Notes under the pieces: generated by a model | Database searches by the model: none | Seen by the model: the letters and a program-made list of their open reading frames with translations, nothing else | Told to the model about the DNA's origin: nothing | Part shown: piece by piece, positions 7,155 through 16,756 of the stretch | Layout: the number at the start of each line of letters is the position of its first letter | Numbering within the stretch: the first letter of the stretch is position 1 | Source: Bordetella sp. | GTDB taxonomy: Bacteria > Pseudomonadota > Alphaproteobacteria > Caulobacterales > Caulobacteraceae | Reading direction: 5' to 3' | Assembly: GCA_017308115.1 (NCBI GenBank) | Contig: JAFKFS010000026.1 | Coordinates: forward strand, 1-41,919 | DNA length: 41,919 bases | Position numbers and translations under genes: made by a program

Positions 7155-7784
7155 ATGTCCGACGCCGCCACCAACAAACTGGGCCACAAGATCCGCACGC
7201 GGGGCGCGCGCACCCGCCGCGCCTTGCTGGACGCCCTGCGCACGCTGCTGAACAGCCGTCATCTGGGCGAAATCCGCCCTGCGGACGTGGCGGCGGCGGC
7301 CGGGGTGTCGGCGCCGACCTTCTACACCTATTTCGCCTCGGTCGAGGAAGGGCTGCTGCGGCTGTGCGACGAGGCGGGCGAGGACTTCCAGCGGCTGGCC
7401 GCCCACATCCACGCCGACTGGTCCGGCGAGCGCGCCTTCGAAGCCGCCCGCGCCTATGTTCTGGAGGTGCTGGCCCTCTGGAGCGAGCACGGGCCTGTGC
7501 TGCGGGTCGAACACATGCTGGCCGACATGGGCCAGCCTCCCTTCGCGGAGAGCCGCATCCGACGCCTGCGCCGACTGCACCTGGCGCTGGAGCGCCGCAT
7601 CGCCCAGGCCCACGCCGGCGGCCTGCACCCCCAGGGGCTCAATCCCCGCCTGACCTCCTATGAGACGGCGAACCTGGTCGAATCCGTAGCCGCGGGATTT
7701 GAGCTGATGCGTCGCGCCGACACGCCCGAGGCCATCATCGACACCACCGCCCACATCGTGGTGAAGCTGACGACGGGGCGCTGA
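7155..7784 (+). CDS. TetR/AcrR family transcriptional regulator
   Basis: 209 aa. The N-terminal helix-turn-helix runs from about 18 to 65: TRRALLDALRTLLNS then IRPADVAAAAGVSAPTFYTYFASVEEGLL, where VSAPTFYTYF is the recognition helix and the TetR signature. The remainder is an all-helical ligand and dimer domain with no similarity I can name. The neighbours are the 73-aa orphan and a cytochrome c lipoprotein, neither an obvious target. The RND efflux operon is 4 kb away in the opposite direction and could be a trans target, but nothing in the sequence links them. Confidence 0.92.
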   Translation: MSDAATNKLGHKIRTRGARTRRALLDALRTLLNSRHLGEIRPADVAAAAGVSAPTFYTYFASVEEGLLRLCDEAGEDFQRLAAHIHADWSGERAFEAARAYVLEVLALWSEHGPVLRVEHMLADMGQPPFAESRIRRLRRLHLALERRIAQAHAGGLHPQGLNPRLTSYETANLVESVAAGFELMRRADTPEAIIDTTAHIVVKLTTGR

Positions 7785-7865
7785 AGCCGCCCCGCTTGGA
7801 CATGCTGTCCATTGCGACGCCGCCGCCATGGGCTAAAGCATGGCCGTCGTTCAAGGGAGCGCGTC

Positions 7866-8399
7866 ATGTCTCGCCATTCCTCCTTATTCCCGTTCCGTCG
7901 CGCATCGCGCCATGCGGTCGCGCTGACGGCCGCCCTGGGCCTCGTCGCCTGCGGCCAGGCTGGAGAAGGCTCAGGTTCAGGCTCAGGCGCGGCCCAGCCC
8001 CCCAGGCCGCCGGCGCCGACCGAAGCCGAGAAGGCCGCCATGCTGGCCGCCCTGCCCGCTCCCTACGATCAGGCGGATCTGGACAGCGGCCGCCGCGCCT
8101 TCGCCCGCTGCCGCTCGTGCCACACCCTCACGCCGGGCGGGCCGAACATGACCGGTCCGAACCTCTACGGCGTCTTCGGCAGCAAGGCGGGCGCGCGCGA
8201 CAAGTACAGCTATTCCCACGCCCTGCGGACGGCGGACTTCACCTGGGACGCAGAGACGCTGGACCACTGGCTGCAGAACCCGCGCACCTTCCTGCCCGGC
8301 AACAAGATGAGCTTCGCTGGCCTGCCCGACGCCACGGACCGCCGCGACGTCATCGCCTTCCTGAAGGTCGAGACGGGGTTCAAGCCAACCAGCGAGTGA
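7866..8399 (+). CDS. c-type cytochrome, lipoprotein-anchored, class I
   Basis: 177 aa from the ATG at 7866, with AAGGGAG upstream. The N-terminus is basic then hydrophobic and ends in the lipobox LVAC (C29), so the protein should be tethered to a membrane on the periplasmic side. A Gly/Ser/Pro linker (31-52) follows. The haem site is C82-R-S-C85-H86, and M148 in GNKMSF is the likely sixth ligand. The domain resembles the cytochrome c2/c552 class used as a soluble or tethered electron carrier between complex III and an oxidase. An inverted-repeat element follows the stop immediately. Confidence 0.9.
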   Translation: MSRHSSLFPFRRASRHAVALTAALGLVACGQAGEGSGSGSGAAQPPRPPAPTEAEKAAMLAALPAPYDQADLDSGRRAFARCRSCHTLTPGGPNMTGPNLYGVFGSKAGARDKYSYSHALRTADFTWDAETLDHWLQNPRTFLPGNKMSFAGLPDATDRRDVIAFLKVETGFKPTSE

Positions 8400-8405
8400 C
8401 ATCCT

Positions 8406-8555
8406 CCTTCTCCCCTTGTGGGAGAAGGTGGCCGAGCGGAGCGAGGTCGGATGAGGGGGTTGCTGGACGCAAACCTCTTCCGCCTTCTTGGCGCCGCGCC
8501 GACACCCCTCATCCGCCTGCCTTCGGCAGCCACCTTCTCCCACAAGGGGAGAAGG
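8406..8555. repeat. Inverted-repeat intergenic element A
   Basis: Arms 8406-8432 and 8529-8555 are perfect 27-bp inverted copies. Each arm is itself a stem-loop (CCTTCTCCC, loop CTTGT, GGGAGAAGG). A second inverted pair lies inside (GGATGAGGGG at 8449-8458 against 8505-8514). It fills the gap between the convergent cytochrome and RND permease genes and may also stop transcription. The plan is the same as the elements at 25508, 34277 and 37238. Confidence 0.8.
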
Positions 8556-8565
8556 ACGCTTTCCG

Positions 8566-11500
8566 CTACTCCGCCGGACTCATGTCCGGCTCGAGGCCGT
8601 CGCGCTTCTCCTGCGCCTCCCACTCCTCGATCTTGCGGGCGGTGTATTCGGGCGACTTGGTGAAGCGGGCCAGGACGCCGTAGATAACCGGCACCACGAA
8701 CAGGGTCAGCACCGTCGCGAACATGGCGCCGGTGAAGATCACCACGCCGATGGTCTGGCGGCTGCCCGCCCCCGCCCCTTGCCACAGCACCAGCGGCAGG
8801 GCGCCGAAGGCGGTGGCGATCGAGGTCATGATGATCGGGCGCAGGCGAAGGCTCGAGGATTCGATGATGGCCTCGCGGATAGTCCGGCCCTGGTCGCGCA
8901 GCTGGTTGGCGAACTCGACGATCAGGATGCCGTTCTTGGCCGCGACGCCGATCAGGATGATCAGGCCGATCTGGCTGTAGATGTTCAGGCTCGAGCCCGC
9001 CATCAACAGGCCGAACAGCCCGCCCGCCGCCGCCAGCGGCACCGTCAGCATGATGACCGCCGGGGTGATCCAGCTCTCGAACTGGGCCGCCAGCACCAGG
9101 AAGACCAGCAGCAGGGCCAGGCCGAAGGCCCAGCCCACGGCGCTGCCCGCCTCCTGCTGGTCGCGGGCCGCGCCGCCCCAGCGGATGTTGGCCACGCCCT
9201 GCGGCTGCTTGGCCGCCTCGGCCATCAGGAACTGCACGGCGTCGTCGATGGTGGTGCCGGGGTTGAGGTCGGCCGCCAGGGTGATCGACCGCTGGCGGTC
9301 CAGGCGGCGACGATCCGGCGTGTCGCCCGAGGTCTTGGTCGTGACCACCGCCGACAGCGGCACCAGTTGGGCCGTGCCGGTCGAGACATAGAGCGACTCC
9401 AGGTCCGTCACCTCGCGGCGGCTGTCGCGCTCGGTCTGCAGGATGACGTCGTACTCCTGGCCGCCCTTGATGTAGGTCGTGGCCCGGCGAGAGCCGAACA
9501 TAGTCTCCAGCGTGCGGCCGATCTGCTGCGAGGACACCCCCAGGGCGGCCGCCTTCTGCGGATCGACGTCGACCAGCAGGCGCGGCGCGTTCGGCTCATA
9601 GTTCAGGCGCGGCCGCGAGAAGCCGGGATATTCCTGCGCCGCCGTCAGGATGGGCTGCAGCCAGTTGTAGATGGCGCTGTATTCCGAGCCCGTGACGATC
9701 ATCTCGACCGAGTTGGAGTTGCCGCCGCCGCGCTGGAAGGCGCCGGGCGTGGAGGCGTTGACCTGCGCGCCGGTCTGGTTGCGCAGCTTGCCGTTCAGCT
9801 CCTGGGCGATCTGATCGGCCGAGCGATCGCGCTCCGACCAGTCGGACAGGTTCAGCACGGCGCTGCCGGAACTGAAGCCCGAGCCGCCGAAACCCGGCGA
9901 CGAGATCATGTAGTTGGCGGCCTCCCCGTTCTCCCGATACTCCGCCAGCAGGGGCTCCAGCCCCAGCATGATCTGGCGCGTATAGTCGAATCCGGTGCCT
10001 TCCGGCCCGGCGATACGCAGAGTCACCCGGCCGCGATCCTCGTTCGGCACCAGTTCATTGGGCAGATGCAGGAAGATTCCCGCCGCGCCCGCCGCGACCA
10101 GGACGATCAGGGCGGCCACGCCCCCGACGGCGATGCGACGTCCCAGCAGGGCGTCCAGGGACGCGGCATAGGAGCGCCTCAAGGCATTCATGCCCGCATC
10201 CACGCGTCGCGCCACCCACCCGCCGGTATGGGCGGGCTTCAGGATCTTGGACGCCAGCATCGGCGACAGGCTGAGCGCCAGGAAGGCCGAAAAGGCCACG
10301 GCCGCCGCAATGGCCGCCGCCAGCTCCACGAACAGGCGGCCGACGTAGCCGGGCAGGAACAGCAGGGGCGCGAACACCGACAGCAGGACGATGGTGGTGG
10401 CCACGACGGCGAAGAAGACCTGACGCGCGCCCCGCTCGGCGGCGACCAGCGGCGGCTCGCCGTGATCGAGACGGCGCTGGATGTTCTCGACCACGACGAT
10501 GGCGTCGTCGACCACCAGGCCGATGGCCAGGACCAGGGCCAGCAGCGTCAGCAGGTTCAGCGAGAACCCCAGCGGCGCCAGGACGATGAAGGTCGCCAGC
10601 AGACAGATGGGCGCCACCACCGACGGGATGACCGCCGCCCTGAGACTGCCCAGGAAGATGAAGTTGACCAGGGCCACCAGGGCCATGGAGATGCCGATGG
10701 TGATCCAGACCTCGTCGATCGCATGCGAGGTGAAGACGGAGTTGTCCGAGCCGACTTCCAACGTCGTCCCCGGCGGCAGGCTGTGGCGCACATCCTCCAT
10801 CAGCGCGCGCGCGCCCTTGGAAATCTGGAGATCGTTCGACTGGGCCTGGCGGGTGATGGCCAGGCCGATCTGGTCGATGCCGTTGCCGCGGAACAGGCGA
10901 CGCGCCTCGGCGGGCGCCTCCTCGATGCGGGCGATGTCGCCCAGACGGGTGACATAGGCGGCGTTGCCGATCAGGGCGCCGGTGACGCCGTTGGTCATGG
11001 CCGCCGAGGCCGCGCCCAGGGTGCCGGACGCCTGGGCGCCGGTGGCGGTCGAGGCCGAGCCGCGCGTGCCGATGGGCAGTTGGGCGAAGTCGGCCGGATC
11101 GGCGTAGTTGCGCGCCACGCGGACGGTATAGTCCTTCTGCGCCGACTCCAGGGCGCCGGCGGGCAGTTCGACGTTCTGGCTGTTGAGGGCGTTCTCGACG
11201 TCGGTGACGGTCAGGCCCCGCGCCGCCATGGCCCCGGCGTCCAGCCAGATGCGCATGGCGTAGCGCTGCTCGCCGAAGATGTTGACCTGGGCCACGCCCG
11301 GCACGGTGGCGAAGCGGTCGACCAGGTAGCGCCGCGCGTAGTCCGTCAGCTCCAGCCGGTCCATGGTGGTGGAGCGCAGGAACATGATCATGATCGGCTG
11401 GCTGTCGGAATCGGCCTTGGCCACCTCCGGCGGATCAGCCTGGTCCGGCAGGCGGCCCAGCACGCGCGAGATGCGGTCGCGCACGTCATTGGCCGCGTCG

Positions 11501-11805
11501 TCGATGTTGCGATCCAGCGAGAACTCGATGTTCACGTTCGACCGCCCGTCGCGGCTGGTCGAGTTGATGCGCTGGACGCCCTGGATGCCGGCGATCTGCT
11601 GCTCGATCGGTTCGGTGATCCGACTCTCGATCACCTCGGCCGAGGCGCCGGCGTAGCTGGTGCTGACCGAGACGACCGGCGGGTCCACGTCCGGCAGTTC
11701 GCGCACCGGCAGGAAGAAGAAGGCGGCCAGGCCGATGACGCACAGGACGATGGCCGCCACCGCCGCGAAGACGGGGCGCCGGACCGAAACATCGGACAGC
11801 ATCAT
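8566..11805 (-). CDS. RND efflux permease (HAE1/AcrB-like)
   Basis: 1079 aa inner-membrane proton/drug antiporter subunit that works as a trimer. VRRPVFAAVAAIVLCVIGLAAFF is TM1, and the proton relay pair is D433-D434 in GLVVDDAIVVVENIQ on TM4. Two large periplasmic loops and the C-terminal IGLIILIGVAAKNGILIVEFANQLR repeat complete the fold. It is longer than the usual 1030-1050 aa, mostly through a Gly/Ala/Ser/Thr-rich insert at about 247-283 in the first porter region. An ATG at 11802 is an alternative start. It follows the adaptor gene with a 4-bp overlap. No outer-membrane channel of the TolC type is in the operon. Confidence 0.95.
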   Translation of the reverse strand: MMLSDVSVRRPVFAAVAAIVLCVIGLAAFFFLPVRELPDVDPPVVSVSTSYAGASAEVIESRITEPIEQQIAGIQGVQRINSTSRDGRSNVNIEFSLDRNIDDAANDVRDRISRVLGRLPDQADPPEVAKADSDSQPIMIMFLRSTTMDRLELTDYARRYLVDRFATVPGVAQVNIFGEQRYAMRIWLDAGAMAARGLTVTDVENALNSQNVELPAGALESAQKDYTVRVARNYADPADFAQLPIGTRGSASTATGAQASGTLGAASAAMTNGVTGALIGNAAYVTRLGDIARIEEAPAEARRLFRGNGIDQIGLAITRQAQSNDLQISKGARALMEDVRHSLPPGTTLEVGSDNSVFTSHAIDEVWITIGISMALVALVNFIFLGSLRAAVIPSVVAPICLLATFIVLAPLGFSLNLLTLLALVLAIGLVVDDAIVVVENIQRRLDHGEPPLVAAERGARQVFFAVVATTIVLLSVFAPLLFLPGYVGRLFVELAAAIAAAVAFSAFLALSLSPMLASKILKPAHTGGWVARRVDAGMNALRRSYAASLDALLGRRIAVGGVAALIVLVAAGAAGIFLHLPNELVPNEDRGRVTLRIAGPEGTGFDYTRQIMLGLEPLLAEYRENGEAANYMISSPGFGGSGFSSGSAVLNLSDWSERDRSADQIAQELNGKLRNQTGAQVNASTPGAFQRGGGNSNSVEMIVTGSEYSAIYNWLQPILTAAQEYPGFSRPRLNYEPNAPRLLVDVDPQKAAALGVSSQQIGRTLETMFGSRRATTYIKGGQEYDVILQTERDSRREVTDLESLYVSTGTAQLVPLSAVVTTKTSGDTPDRRRLDRQRSITLAADLNPGTTIDDAVQFLMAEAAKQPQGVANIRWGGAARDQQEAGSAVGWAFGLALLLVFLVLAAQFESWITPAVIMLTVPLAAAGGLFGLLMAGSSLNIYSQIGLIILIGVAAKNGILIVEFANQLRDQGRTIREAIIESSSLRLRPIIMTSIATAFGALPLVLWQGAGAGSRQTIGVVIFTGAMFATVLTLFVVPVIYGVLARFTKSPEYTARKIEEWEAQEKRDGLEPDMSPAE

Positions 11806-12947
11806 GGGCGGGCCGCCTGCGGCGCGCGGGCGCCGCCCTTGGTCCGGGCGCCCCCTTGCGGGGCTTCGCCTTCCACGCGGACCGGCGCGCCGGGCTGGAT
11901 GCGGTTCAGGCCCGAGGCGACGATGCGGTCGTTGGCCGCCAGGCCCGAGACGATCTCGACATAGCCGTTCTCGACGGCGCCGGTCTGAACCTCGACCCGC
12001 TGGGCGGTCGCGCCCGCCTCGCCGCGCGCGATGCGATAGACGAAGGCGCCCTGGCCTTCATACTGAACGGCGGCTTCCGGCACGGCCAGGCTCTGACGAC
12101 GGCCCTGATGCACGGCGACGCGCATCATCATGCCGGGACGGATGCGATTGCCGGGATTCGGGAATTCCGCCCGGGCGATGACCGCGCGGGTCTGTTCGTT
12201 GACGCGCGTGTCCAGCAGGGCGATGCGGCCGTTGAACGCTTCGCCGGGGAAGGCGTCCGTGGTCGCCGTGATCGGCGCGCCGACCGGCAGGACGCCGAGA
12301 TAACGCTCCGGCAGGGGGAAGTCGACGCGAACGCCGCCGGTGTCGTCCAGGGTGGTGATGACCGAGCCGGGCGAGATCAGCGTCCCCGGCGTGACGGACG
12401 TCAGGCCCAGCACCCCGGCGAAGGGCGCGCGCAAGATGCGGTCGCCGCGCCGGGCCTCCGAGGCCGCCACCGCCGCCTGTGCCGTCTTCAGCGCCGTCTC
12501 GGCCGTTTCGGCCATGACGCGCGGGGCCACGCCGCGCTCGGCCAGGATGCGATAGCGGTCGTATTCGCGCTGGGCGTTCTCCAGCTGGGCGCGGGCGCGG
12601 ATCAGATCGGCGTCTTCCTCGCGCGCCTGCAATTCGACCAGAGGCGCGCCCGCCGCCACGGCCTGACCGTCGGCGAACATGACCCTGGTCACCAATTCCG
12701 TCGTGTTCGAGGTGATGTTGACCGAGCGGCGGCCCCGCGCCACGCCAAGCACCCGAATCTGATCAGCGAATTCGCGCCGCTGCGCCACAACCTCGGCGAC
12801 CACCTGGCCGCGCCCTCCGCCCGGCCCCCCCGGGCCGTGCGGGGCGGACGCATCGCCGCCGCCGAAGGCGATCTTGACGACCGCCGCCACGACCATCAGC
12901 CCCAACAGGCAGGCCGCGCCGATAATGAAAAAATGGCGTTTGAACAC
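11802..12947 (-). CDS. RND efflux periplasmic adaptor (membrane fusion protein)
   Basis: About 381 aa. The N-terminal membrane anchor FKRHFFIIGAACLLGLMVVAAVVKIAF is followed by a lipoyl/barrel-sandwich half (VNITSNTTELVTRVMFADGQAVAAGAPLVEL), a helical hairpin (about 115-160), the second lipoyl half (ILRAPFAGVLGLTSVTPGTLISPG) and the beta-barrel and membrane-proximal domains. It links the permease to an outer-membrane channel. Two starts are possible: GTG at 12947 with GGGGAG 10 nt upstream (chosen), or TTG at 12971 with a closer, weaker GGGGA. The Ala/Gly/Arg-rich tail ends by overlapping the permease start (ATGA). This gene is the first of the pair and carries the promoter. Confidence 0.93.
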   Translation of the reverse strand: MFKRHFFIIGAACLLGLMVVAAVVKIAFGGGDASAPHGPGGPGGGRGQVVAEVVAQRREFADQIRVLGVARGRRSVNITSNTTELVTRVMFADGQAVAAGAPLVELQAREEDADLIRARAQLENAQREYDRYRILAERGVAPRVMAETAETALKTAQAAVAASEARRGDRILRAPFAGVLGLTSVTPGTLISPGSVITTLDDTGGVRVDFPLPERYLGVLPVGAPITATTDAFPGEAFNGRIALLDTRVNEQTRAVIARAEFPNPGNRIRPGMMMRVAVHQGRRQSLAVPEAAVQYEGQGAFVYRIARGEAGATAQRVEVQTGAVENGYVEIVSGLAANDRIVASGLNRIQPGAPVRVEGEAPQGGARTKGGARAPQAARP

Positions 12948-13007
12948 GCGACGCAGTCTCCCCGCAAACAAGCGTCCCCGCTTAACGGCTCACCGCCATT
13001 ACGCAAA

Positions 13008-13024
13008 TAACGTATCTGTAACGT
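13008..13024. promoter_or_regulatory. Direct repeat in the RND operon promoter region
   Basis: TAACGT occurs at 13008-13013 and 13019-13024, an 11-bp period that places both on one face of the helix, in an AT-rich gap upstream of the adaptor gene. It could be a regulator site or part of the promoter. No matching regulator is known to me. Confidence 0.3.
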
Positions 13025-13057
13025 GAGAAACCTCGGATTCCGTCGCGGAAATCGCCA

Positions 13058-13819
13058 CTAAAATCGACGCCAGATTCCGATGACAGGCCCTCTGCCCGCA
13101 GGAGTTTCACGCCCGGCCACGGCGTGGCGCCATCCGGCCTGCAGCCGCCAGTCCCCGAACCGGCGCACCACCGCCCCTTCCAGCGACAGCCAGCGCGCGG
13201 CGCCGTCGCCGTCCGCCGCCCCGCCGAAGGCCTGGGCCATGACCATCCAGTCGCGATTCAGGTGCAGCCCGGCCGTCGCGTCCGCGCGGATTTCGTCCGG
13301 CAGGCCGTCGCGCCAGCGCCGCGCCGCCTGGAGGTCGACGAACCCTCGCTCGAAGGACCGGCCCCCCAGAAGCCGCACCTCCCAATCGCTGTCCCCGGCG
13401 CCAGGCGGCGCATAGCCCGCGTTGCGCCCCTCGCCGCCCTCGGCGTAGCCGACATAGACGGCGGCGACGTTCCGCTCGTCGCGGTAGGCCTGCCAGCGGA
13501 CGCCCAGTTCAATCGGGCCCAGGCCCTGATAGTCGAGGTAGTCGTCGCGGCCGTCCTGCCATTCGCCCTTGGCCTGCAGGGTGAGGCGGTCGCTCAACCC
13601 GTATTCGGCGAACACGCCGACCGCCACGTCGCGTCGTCCGCCGGGCAGGTCGCGCCTGCTCCCATCGGCGGCGAAATACGATTCGGCGCGGATGGCCTCG
13701 TACTTGACGATGACCTCGCCCTGACCTTTCGGCAGGTTCCAGGCGCCGGCCTGAGCCGCCTCGCTCGATACCAAAGCTGCCAACCCCGTCAGAAGGCCTA
13801 TTCCTCCCCTCCCCCGCAT
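13058..13819 (-). CDS. Putative outer-membrane beta-barrel protein
   Basis: 253 aa from the ATG at 13819. The signal peptide runs to about residue 23 (SSEAAQAGAW). The mature protein begins NLPKGQGEVIVKYEAIRAES and continues as alternating strands with aromatic girdles, ending in WRRF with a terminal Phe. The pattern is that of a small barrel, but I cannot name a family. The start lies 11 nt after the aldolase stop on the same strand, so the two are probably co-transcribed. The RND adaptor start is 110 bp further on. It might serve as a sensor or channel partner, but no sequence feature shows this. Confidence 0.75.
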   Translation of the reverse strand: MRGRGGIGLLTGLAALVSSEAAQAGAWNLPKGQGEVIVKYEAIRAESYFAADGSRRDLPGGRRDVAVGVFAEYGLSDRLTLQAKGEWQDGRDDYLDYQGLGPIELGVRWQAYRDERNVAAVYVGYAEGGEGRNAGYAPPGAGDSDWEVRLLGGRSFERGFVDLQAARRWRDGLPDEIRADATAGLHLNRDWMVMAQAFGGAADGDGAARWLSLEGAVVRRFGDWRLQAGWRHAVAGRETPAGRGPVIGIWRRF

Positions 13820-13830
13820 GGCCGTCCTTC

Positions 13831-14592
13831 CTACACGTCGTAGCCCGGCGATTTTCGCTGCAGCTGGCGAAGGGCGCCCGGCCACGCCAGGGACGAGATG
13901 AAGCCTATGCCCCGGCCCTGCTCCTTGGTTTCGGCCTGGGCGGCGTCGGGCGCGATCAGCACATTGTCCCGCCCCGCCGACAGGGCCGCCACCTGCTGGG
14001 CGCAGGCGCGTTCCAGGAAGAAGACGCCGACCCACGCCTCGGCCGCCGTGCTCCCGACCGCCAGGGTGCCGTGATTGCGCAGCAGCATCAGCGGCTTGTC
14101 GCCCAGATCGGCCACCAACCGCTCGCGCTCGTCATGGTTCAGCGCCAGCCCCTCATAGCCGTGATAGGCCACCTGATGCTGCAACAGGCAGGCGTTCTGG
14201 CTGATCGGCAGCAGGCCGTCCTTCTGCGCCGCCACGCCGACGCCGTTCACCGTGTGCAGATGGATGACGAAATGCGCCTCTTCGCGCGCGGCGTGGATCG
14301 CCGAGTGGATGGTGAATCCGGCGGGATTGATGAAGCTGGTCGTATCCTGGACGACGTTCCCCTCCAGATCGACCTTCACCAGGGAGGAGGCTGTGATCTC
14401 GTCGAAATACCAGCCGTAGGGGTTGATCAGGAAGTGATGCTCCGGTCCCGGCGCCCGGGCCGAGATATGGGTGAAGATCATGTCGTCCCACCCGTGCAGC
14501 GCCACCAGGCGATAGAGGGCGGCCAGCTCGACGCGCGCCTTCCATTCCGCCTCGGACACCTGGGACTTCAGCGACGTTGCAGCCTCCGTCAT
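13831..14592 (-). CDS. Class II aldolase/adducin family protein
   Basis: 253 aa cytoplasmic enzyme. The metal ligands typical of the fold are visible: H111-L-H113 in FVIHLHTVNGVG and H174 in MLLRNHGTLAVGS, and INPYGWYFDEITASSLVKVD is the conserved early block. Family members include fuculose- and ribulose-phosphate aldolases, but many alphaproteobacterial copies have no assigned substrate, and this is one of those. The start is supported by GGGAGAAGG before the ATG. The barrel-protein gene follows 11 nt after its stop. Confidence 0.92.
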   Translation of the reverse strand: MTEAATSLKSQVSEAEWKARVELAALYRLVALHGWDDMIFTHISARAPGPEHHFLINPYGWYFDEITASSLVKVDLEGNVVQDTTSFINPAGFTIHSAIHAAREEAHFVIHLHTVNGVGVAAQKDGLLPISQNACLLQHQVAYHGYEGLALNHDERERLVADLGDKPLMLLRNHGTLAVGSTAAEAWVGVFFLERACAQQVAALSAGRDNVLIAPDAAQAETKEQGRGIGFISSLAWPGALRQLQRKSPGYDV

Positions 14593-14764
14593 CGGCCTTC
14601 TCCCTTATCAGCGTTAAGGCGAGCCTCTCTCCGCCCCCGCCCGGCGTCAAGTCGCCGCCTCGCGTCCGAAAGACGTGCGCGGAAGACTTTGTTAACCCTG
14701 TTTTCACCCGCGCGCGCGAACAGTGTCGACGCGCGGCGCGGCCGCATCAGCAAGGGGATGTCCC

Positions 14765-15871
14765 GTGGACTCAATCGAGGCCGCCTTCGCGTCGTCCCGA
14801 CCCGGCGAACCCCTGCCGCTGGGCAGCCTTCACCAGTTGATCGACCTGGCCGCCGGACGGCCGCCTGAGGAGCGTCGGCGCCTGCTGCTGGGCGTGGCGG
14901 ATCTCTATCATTCCGTCGGCGGCCAAACCGACGCGCCTCCGGCCCTGACCGAGGTCTTCGTCGCCATGGTCCGCGCCGCCGAGCAGGACATCCGGCGCGT
15001 CCTGGCCGAACGATTGGCCGACGCCGCCTGGGCGCCGGCGGATCTGATGCGCCTGCTCGCCGCCGACGCCATCGAGATCGCGCGTCCTGTGATCGCCGCC
15101 AGCCCCCTGCTTCTGGATGAAGACCTCCTGACCCTGCTGGAAGAGGCCTCGCTGGAGCATCAGGTTCAGGTCGCGCTGCGCCCCAACCTGGGGCCGGGAC
15201 CCGCGCGCGCCATCCTGGATCGCGGCGAGCCGGCCGTCATGACCGCCCTGGCCGCCAACCGCACGGCCCGGGTGGGGGCCGAGGACATGGCTCGGCTGGT
15301 GGAGAAGGCGCGCTTCATCGCCGCCCTGCGCGCTCCGCTGACGCGCCACCCCCGGCTGGGCGAGGCGCTGGCCCTGCGCCTCTATCAATGGGTGGGAGAC
15401 GCTCTGAAGCAGGCCATCGCCCAACGGTTCAGCCTGGACGCCGCGGCCCTGACGGCGGCCGTGTCTCAAGCCGCCCGCGACGCGGTCGAGGCTGCGGACG
15501 GCCAGGCCGCCCAGTTGGCCGCCAAGCTGCAGGCCGGAGGACAGTTGCGGCCCGCCACCCTGATGCGGGCGTTGCGGGAAAAGAACCTGGACCTGTTCAT
15601 CCACGCCCTGGCCCTGCTGAGCCGCCTGGAGACCGAGGCCCTGCGGCGCGCCCTGCGCGGCGACAGCGCCCGCCCCCTGTTCCTGGCCTGCGCTGCGGCG
15701 GGCCTGGACCGCGCCGCCTTCCCGGCCCTGTTGCGCGAGGTGCGCCAGCTGAATCTCGGCCTGCCGCACGATCCCGACGGCGAGGCCTGGCGCCCTCCCG
15801 AGCGTTCGCCGACCCAGGCCGCCTATGAATTCCGCCTGTTGACCGCGCCCGATGGACGACCGTCGGTTTGA
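14765..15871 (+). CDS. DUF2336 domain-containing protein (first copy)
   Basis: 368 aa, helical, Ala/Leu/Arg-rich, no signal peptide. Repeats such as [42 protein letters not shown] and [30 protein letters not shown] are the HEAT-like pattern of DUF2336, found mainly in Alphaproteobacteria. The function is unknown to me; a protein-protein scaffold role is plausible. The GTG at 14765 has AGGGG in front and is preferred to an unsupported GTG at 14723. The stop overlaps an early in-frame ATG of the NAD kinase frame, so the two genes are probably one transcript. A second copy lies at 17337. Confidence 0.82.
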   Translation: MDSIEAAFASSRPGEPLPLGSLHQLIDLAAGRPPEERRRLLLGVADLYHSVGGQTDAPPALTEVFVAMVRAAEQDIRRVLAERLADAAWAPADLMRLLAADAIEIARPVIAASPLLLDEDLLTLLEEASLEHQVQVALRPNLGPGPARAILDRGEPAVMTALAANRTARVGAEDMARLVEKARFIAALRAPLTRHPRLGEALALRLYQWVGDALKQAIAQRFSLDAAALTAAVSQAARDAVEAADGQAAQLAAKLQAGGQLRPATLMRALREKNLDLFIHALALLSRLETEALRRALRGDSARPLFLACAAAGLDRAAFPALLREVRQLNLGLPHDPDGEAWRPPERSPTQAAYEFRLLTAPDGRPSV

Positions 15872-15902
15872 CAGGGGGACCCCGCTCCCCTCACCTAGGC
15901 CC

Positions 15903-16682
15903 GTGACTCGATCCTTCCAGCCGACAGCCATCACCTTCGTCGCCAGCGACCGGCCCGAGGCCGAGGCCGCCCGCAAGCGGTTGAGCGCACGCTATGGCTC
16001 GGTTCCGGCCGCCGAGGCCGAGGTGATCGTCGCCCTGGGCGGCGACGGCTTCATGCTGGAGACGCTGCACAACAACCTGCAGCTGCAGACGCCGGTCTAT
16101 GGGATGAACCGCGGCTCCGTCGGCTTCCTGATGAACGATTACGAAGAAGACGACCTGCTGGACCGGCTGGCCCAGGCCGACCGCACCGTCCTGCACCCCC
16201 TGCAGATGGACGCCTGGGTCGAAAGCGGGCAGGTGCACAGCGGCCTGGCCATCAATGAGGTCTCCCTGCTGCGTCAGACGCGGCAGAGCGCCAAGCTGCG
16301 CATCAGCATCAACGACAAGGTGCGGCTGGAGGAGTTGACCTGCGACGGCTGCCTGGTGGCGACGCCGGCGGGTTCGACGGCCTACAATCTGTCGGCGCAC
16401 GGGCCGATCATTCCCCTGGATGCGCCCAGCCTGGCGCTGACGCCGATCAGCGCCTTCCGGCCGCGACGCTGGCGCGGCGCCCTGCTGTCCCACACGGCGC
16501 GGGTGCGCTTCGACGTGCTGGAGCCCGACAAGCGGCCGGTCAGCGCCACCGCCGACAATTTCGAGGTGCGCCGCGTCTCGCGCGTCGAGGTGCGCGAACG
16601 GCGCGACATCGCCCTGACCATGCTGTTCGACGCGGGCCGCTCCTATGAGGAACGCGTCATGGCCGAACAGTTCTCAGCCTGA
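15903..16682 (+). CDS. nadK: NAD kinase
   Basis: 259 aa cytoplasmic enzyme that phosphorylates NAD to NADP with ATP or polyphosphate. It has GGDG at 46-49 ([10 protein letters not shown]), NEV at 118-120 and TPAGSTAYN at 154-162, the three diagnostic NAD kinase motifs. The compact length with [13 protein letters not shown] is typical of Alphaproteobacteria. An ATG at 15852 would add 17 unlikely residues and overlap DUF2336, so the GTG at 15903 is chosen; its RBS is weak, which fits translational coupling to the upstream gene. Followed by the Hpt gene after a 74-bp gap. Confidence 0.94.
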   Translation: MTRSFQPTAITFVASDRPEAEAARKRLSARYGSVPAAEAEVIVALGGDGFMLETLHNNLQLQTPVYGMNRGSVGFLMNDYEEDDLLDRLAQADRTVLHPLQMDAWVESGQVHSGLAINEVSLLRQTRQSAKLRISINDKVRLEELTCDGCLVATPAGSTAYNLSAHGPIIPLDAPSLALTPISAFRPRRWRGALLSHTARVRFDVLEPDKRPVSATADNFEVRRVSRVEVRERRDIALTMLFDAGRSYEERVMAEQFSA

Positions 16683-16756
16683 ACCCCGCCGATCCGCCGT
16701 CACAGGATTTTAAGCCTCTGTGCGGCAGACTGGGTCTGTTGTTGAGGAGTCGTTGC

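Noticed and set aside
8406..8555. CRISPR array
   Set aside because: Only two inverted arms, no series of direct repeats with spacers; none found elsewhere in the window.
8488..11964. 1158-aa open frame on the + strand opposite the RND permease
   Set aside because: Its Arg/Gln/Asp/Gly/Ala-rich low-complexity sequence is typical of antisense frames in GC-rich genes, and the reverse strand encodes a clear AcrB-like protein.
15852..15902. Upstream ATG start for NAD kinase
   Set aside because: It overlaps DUF2336, has no RBS and adds residues unlike the family.
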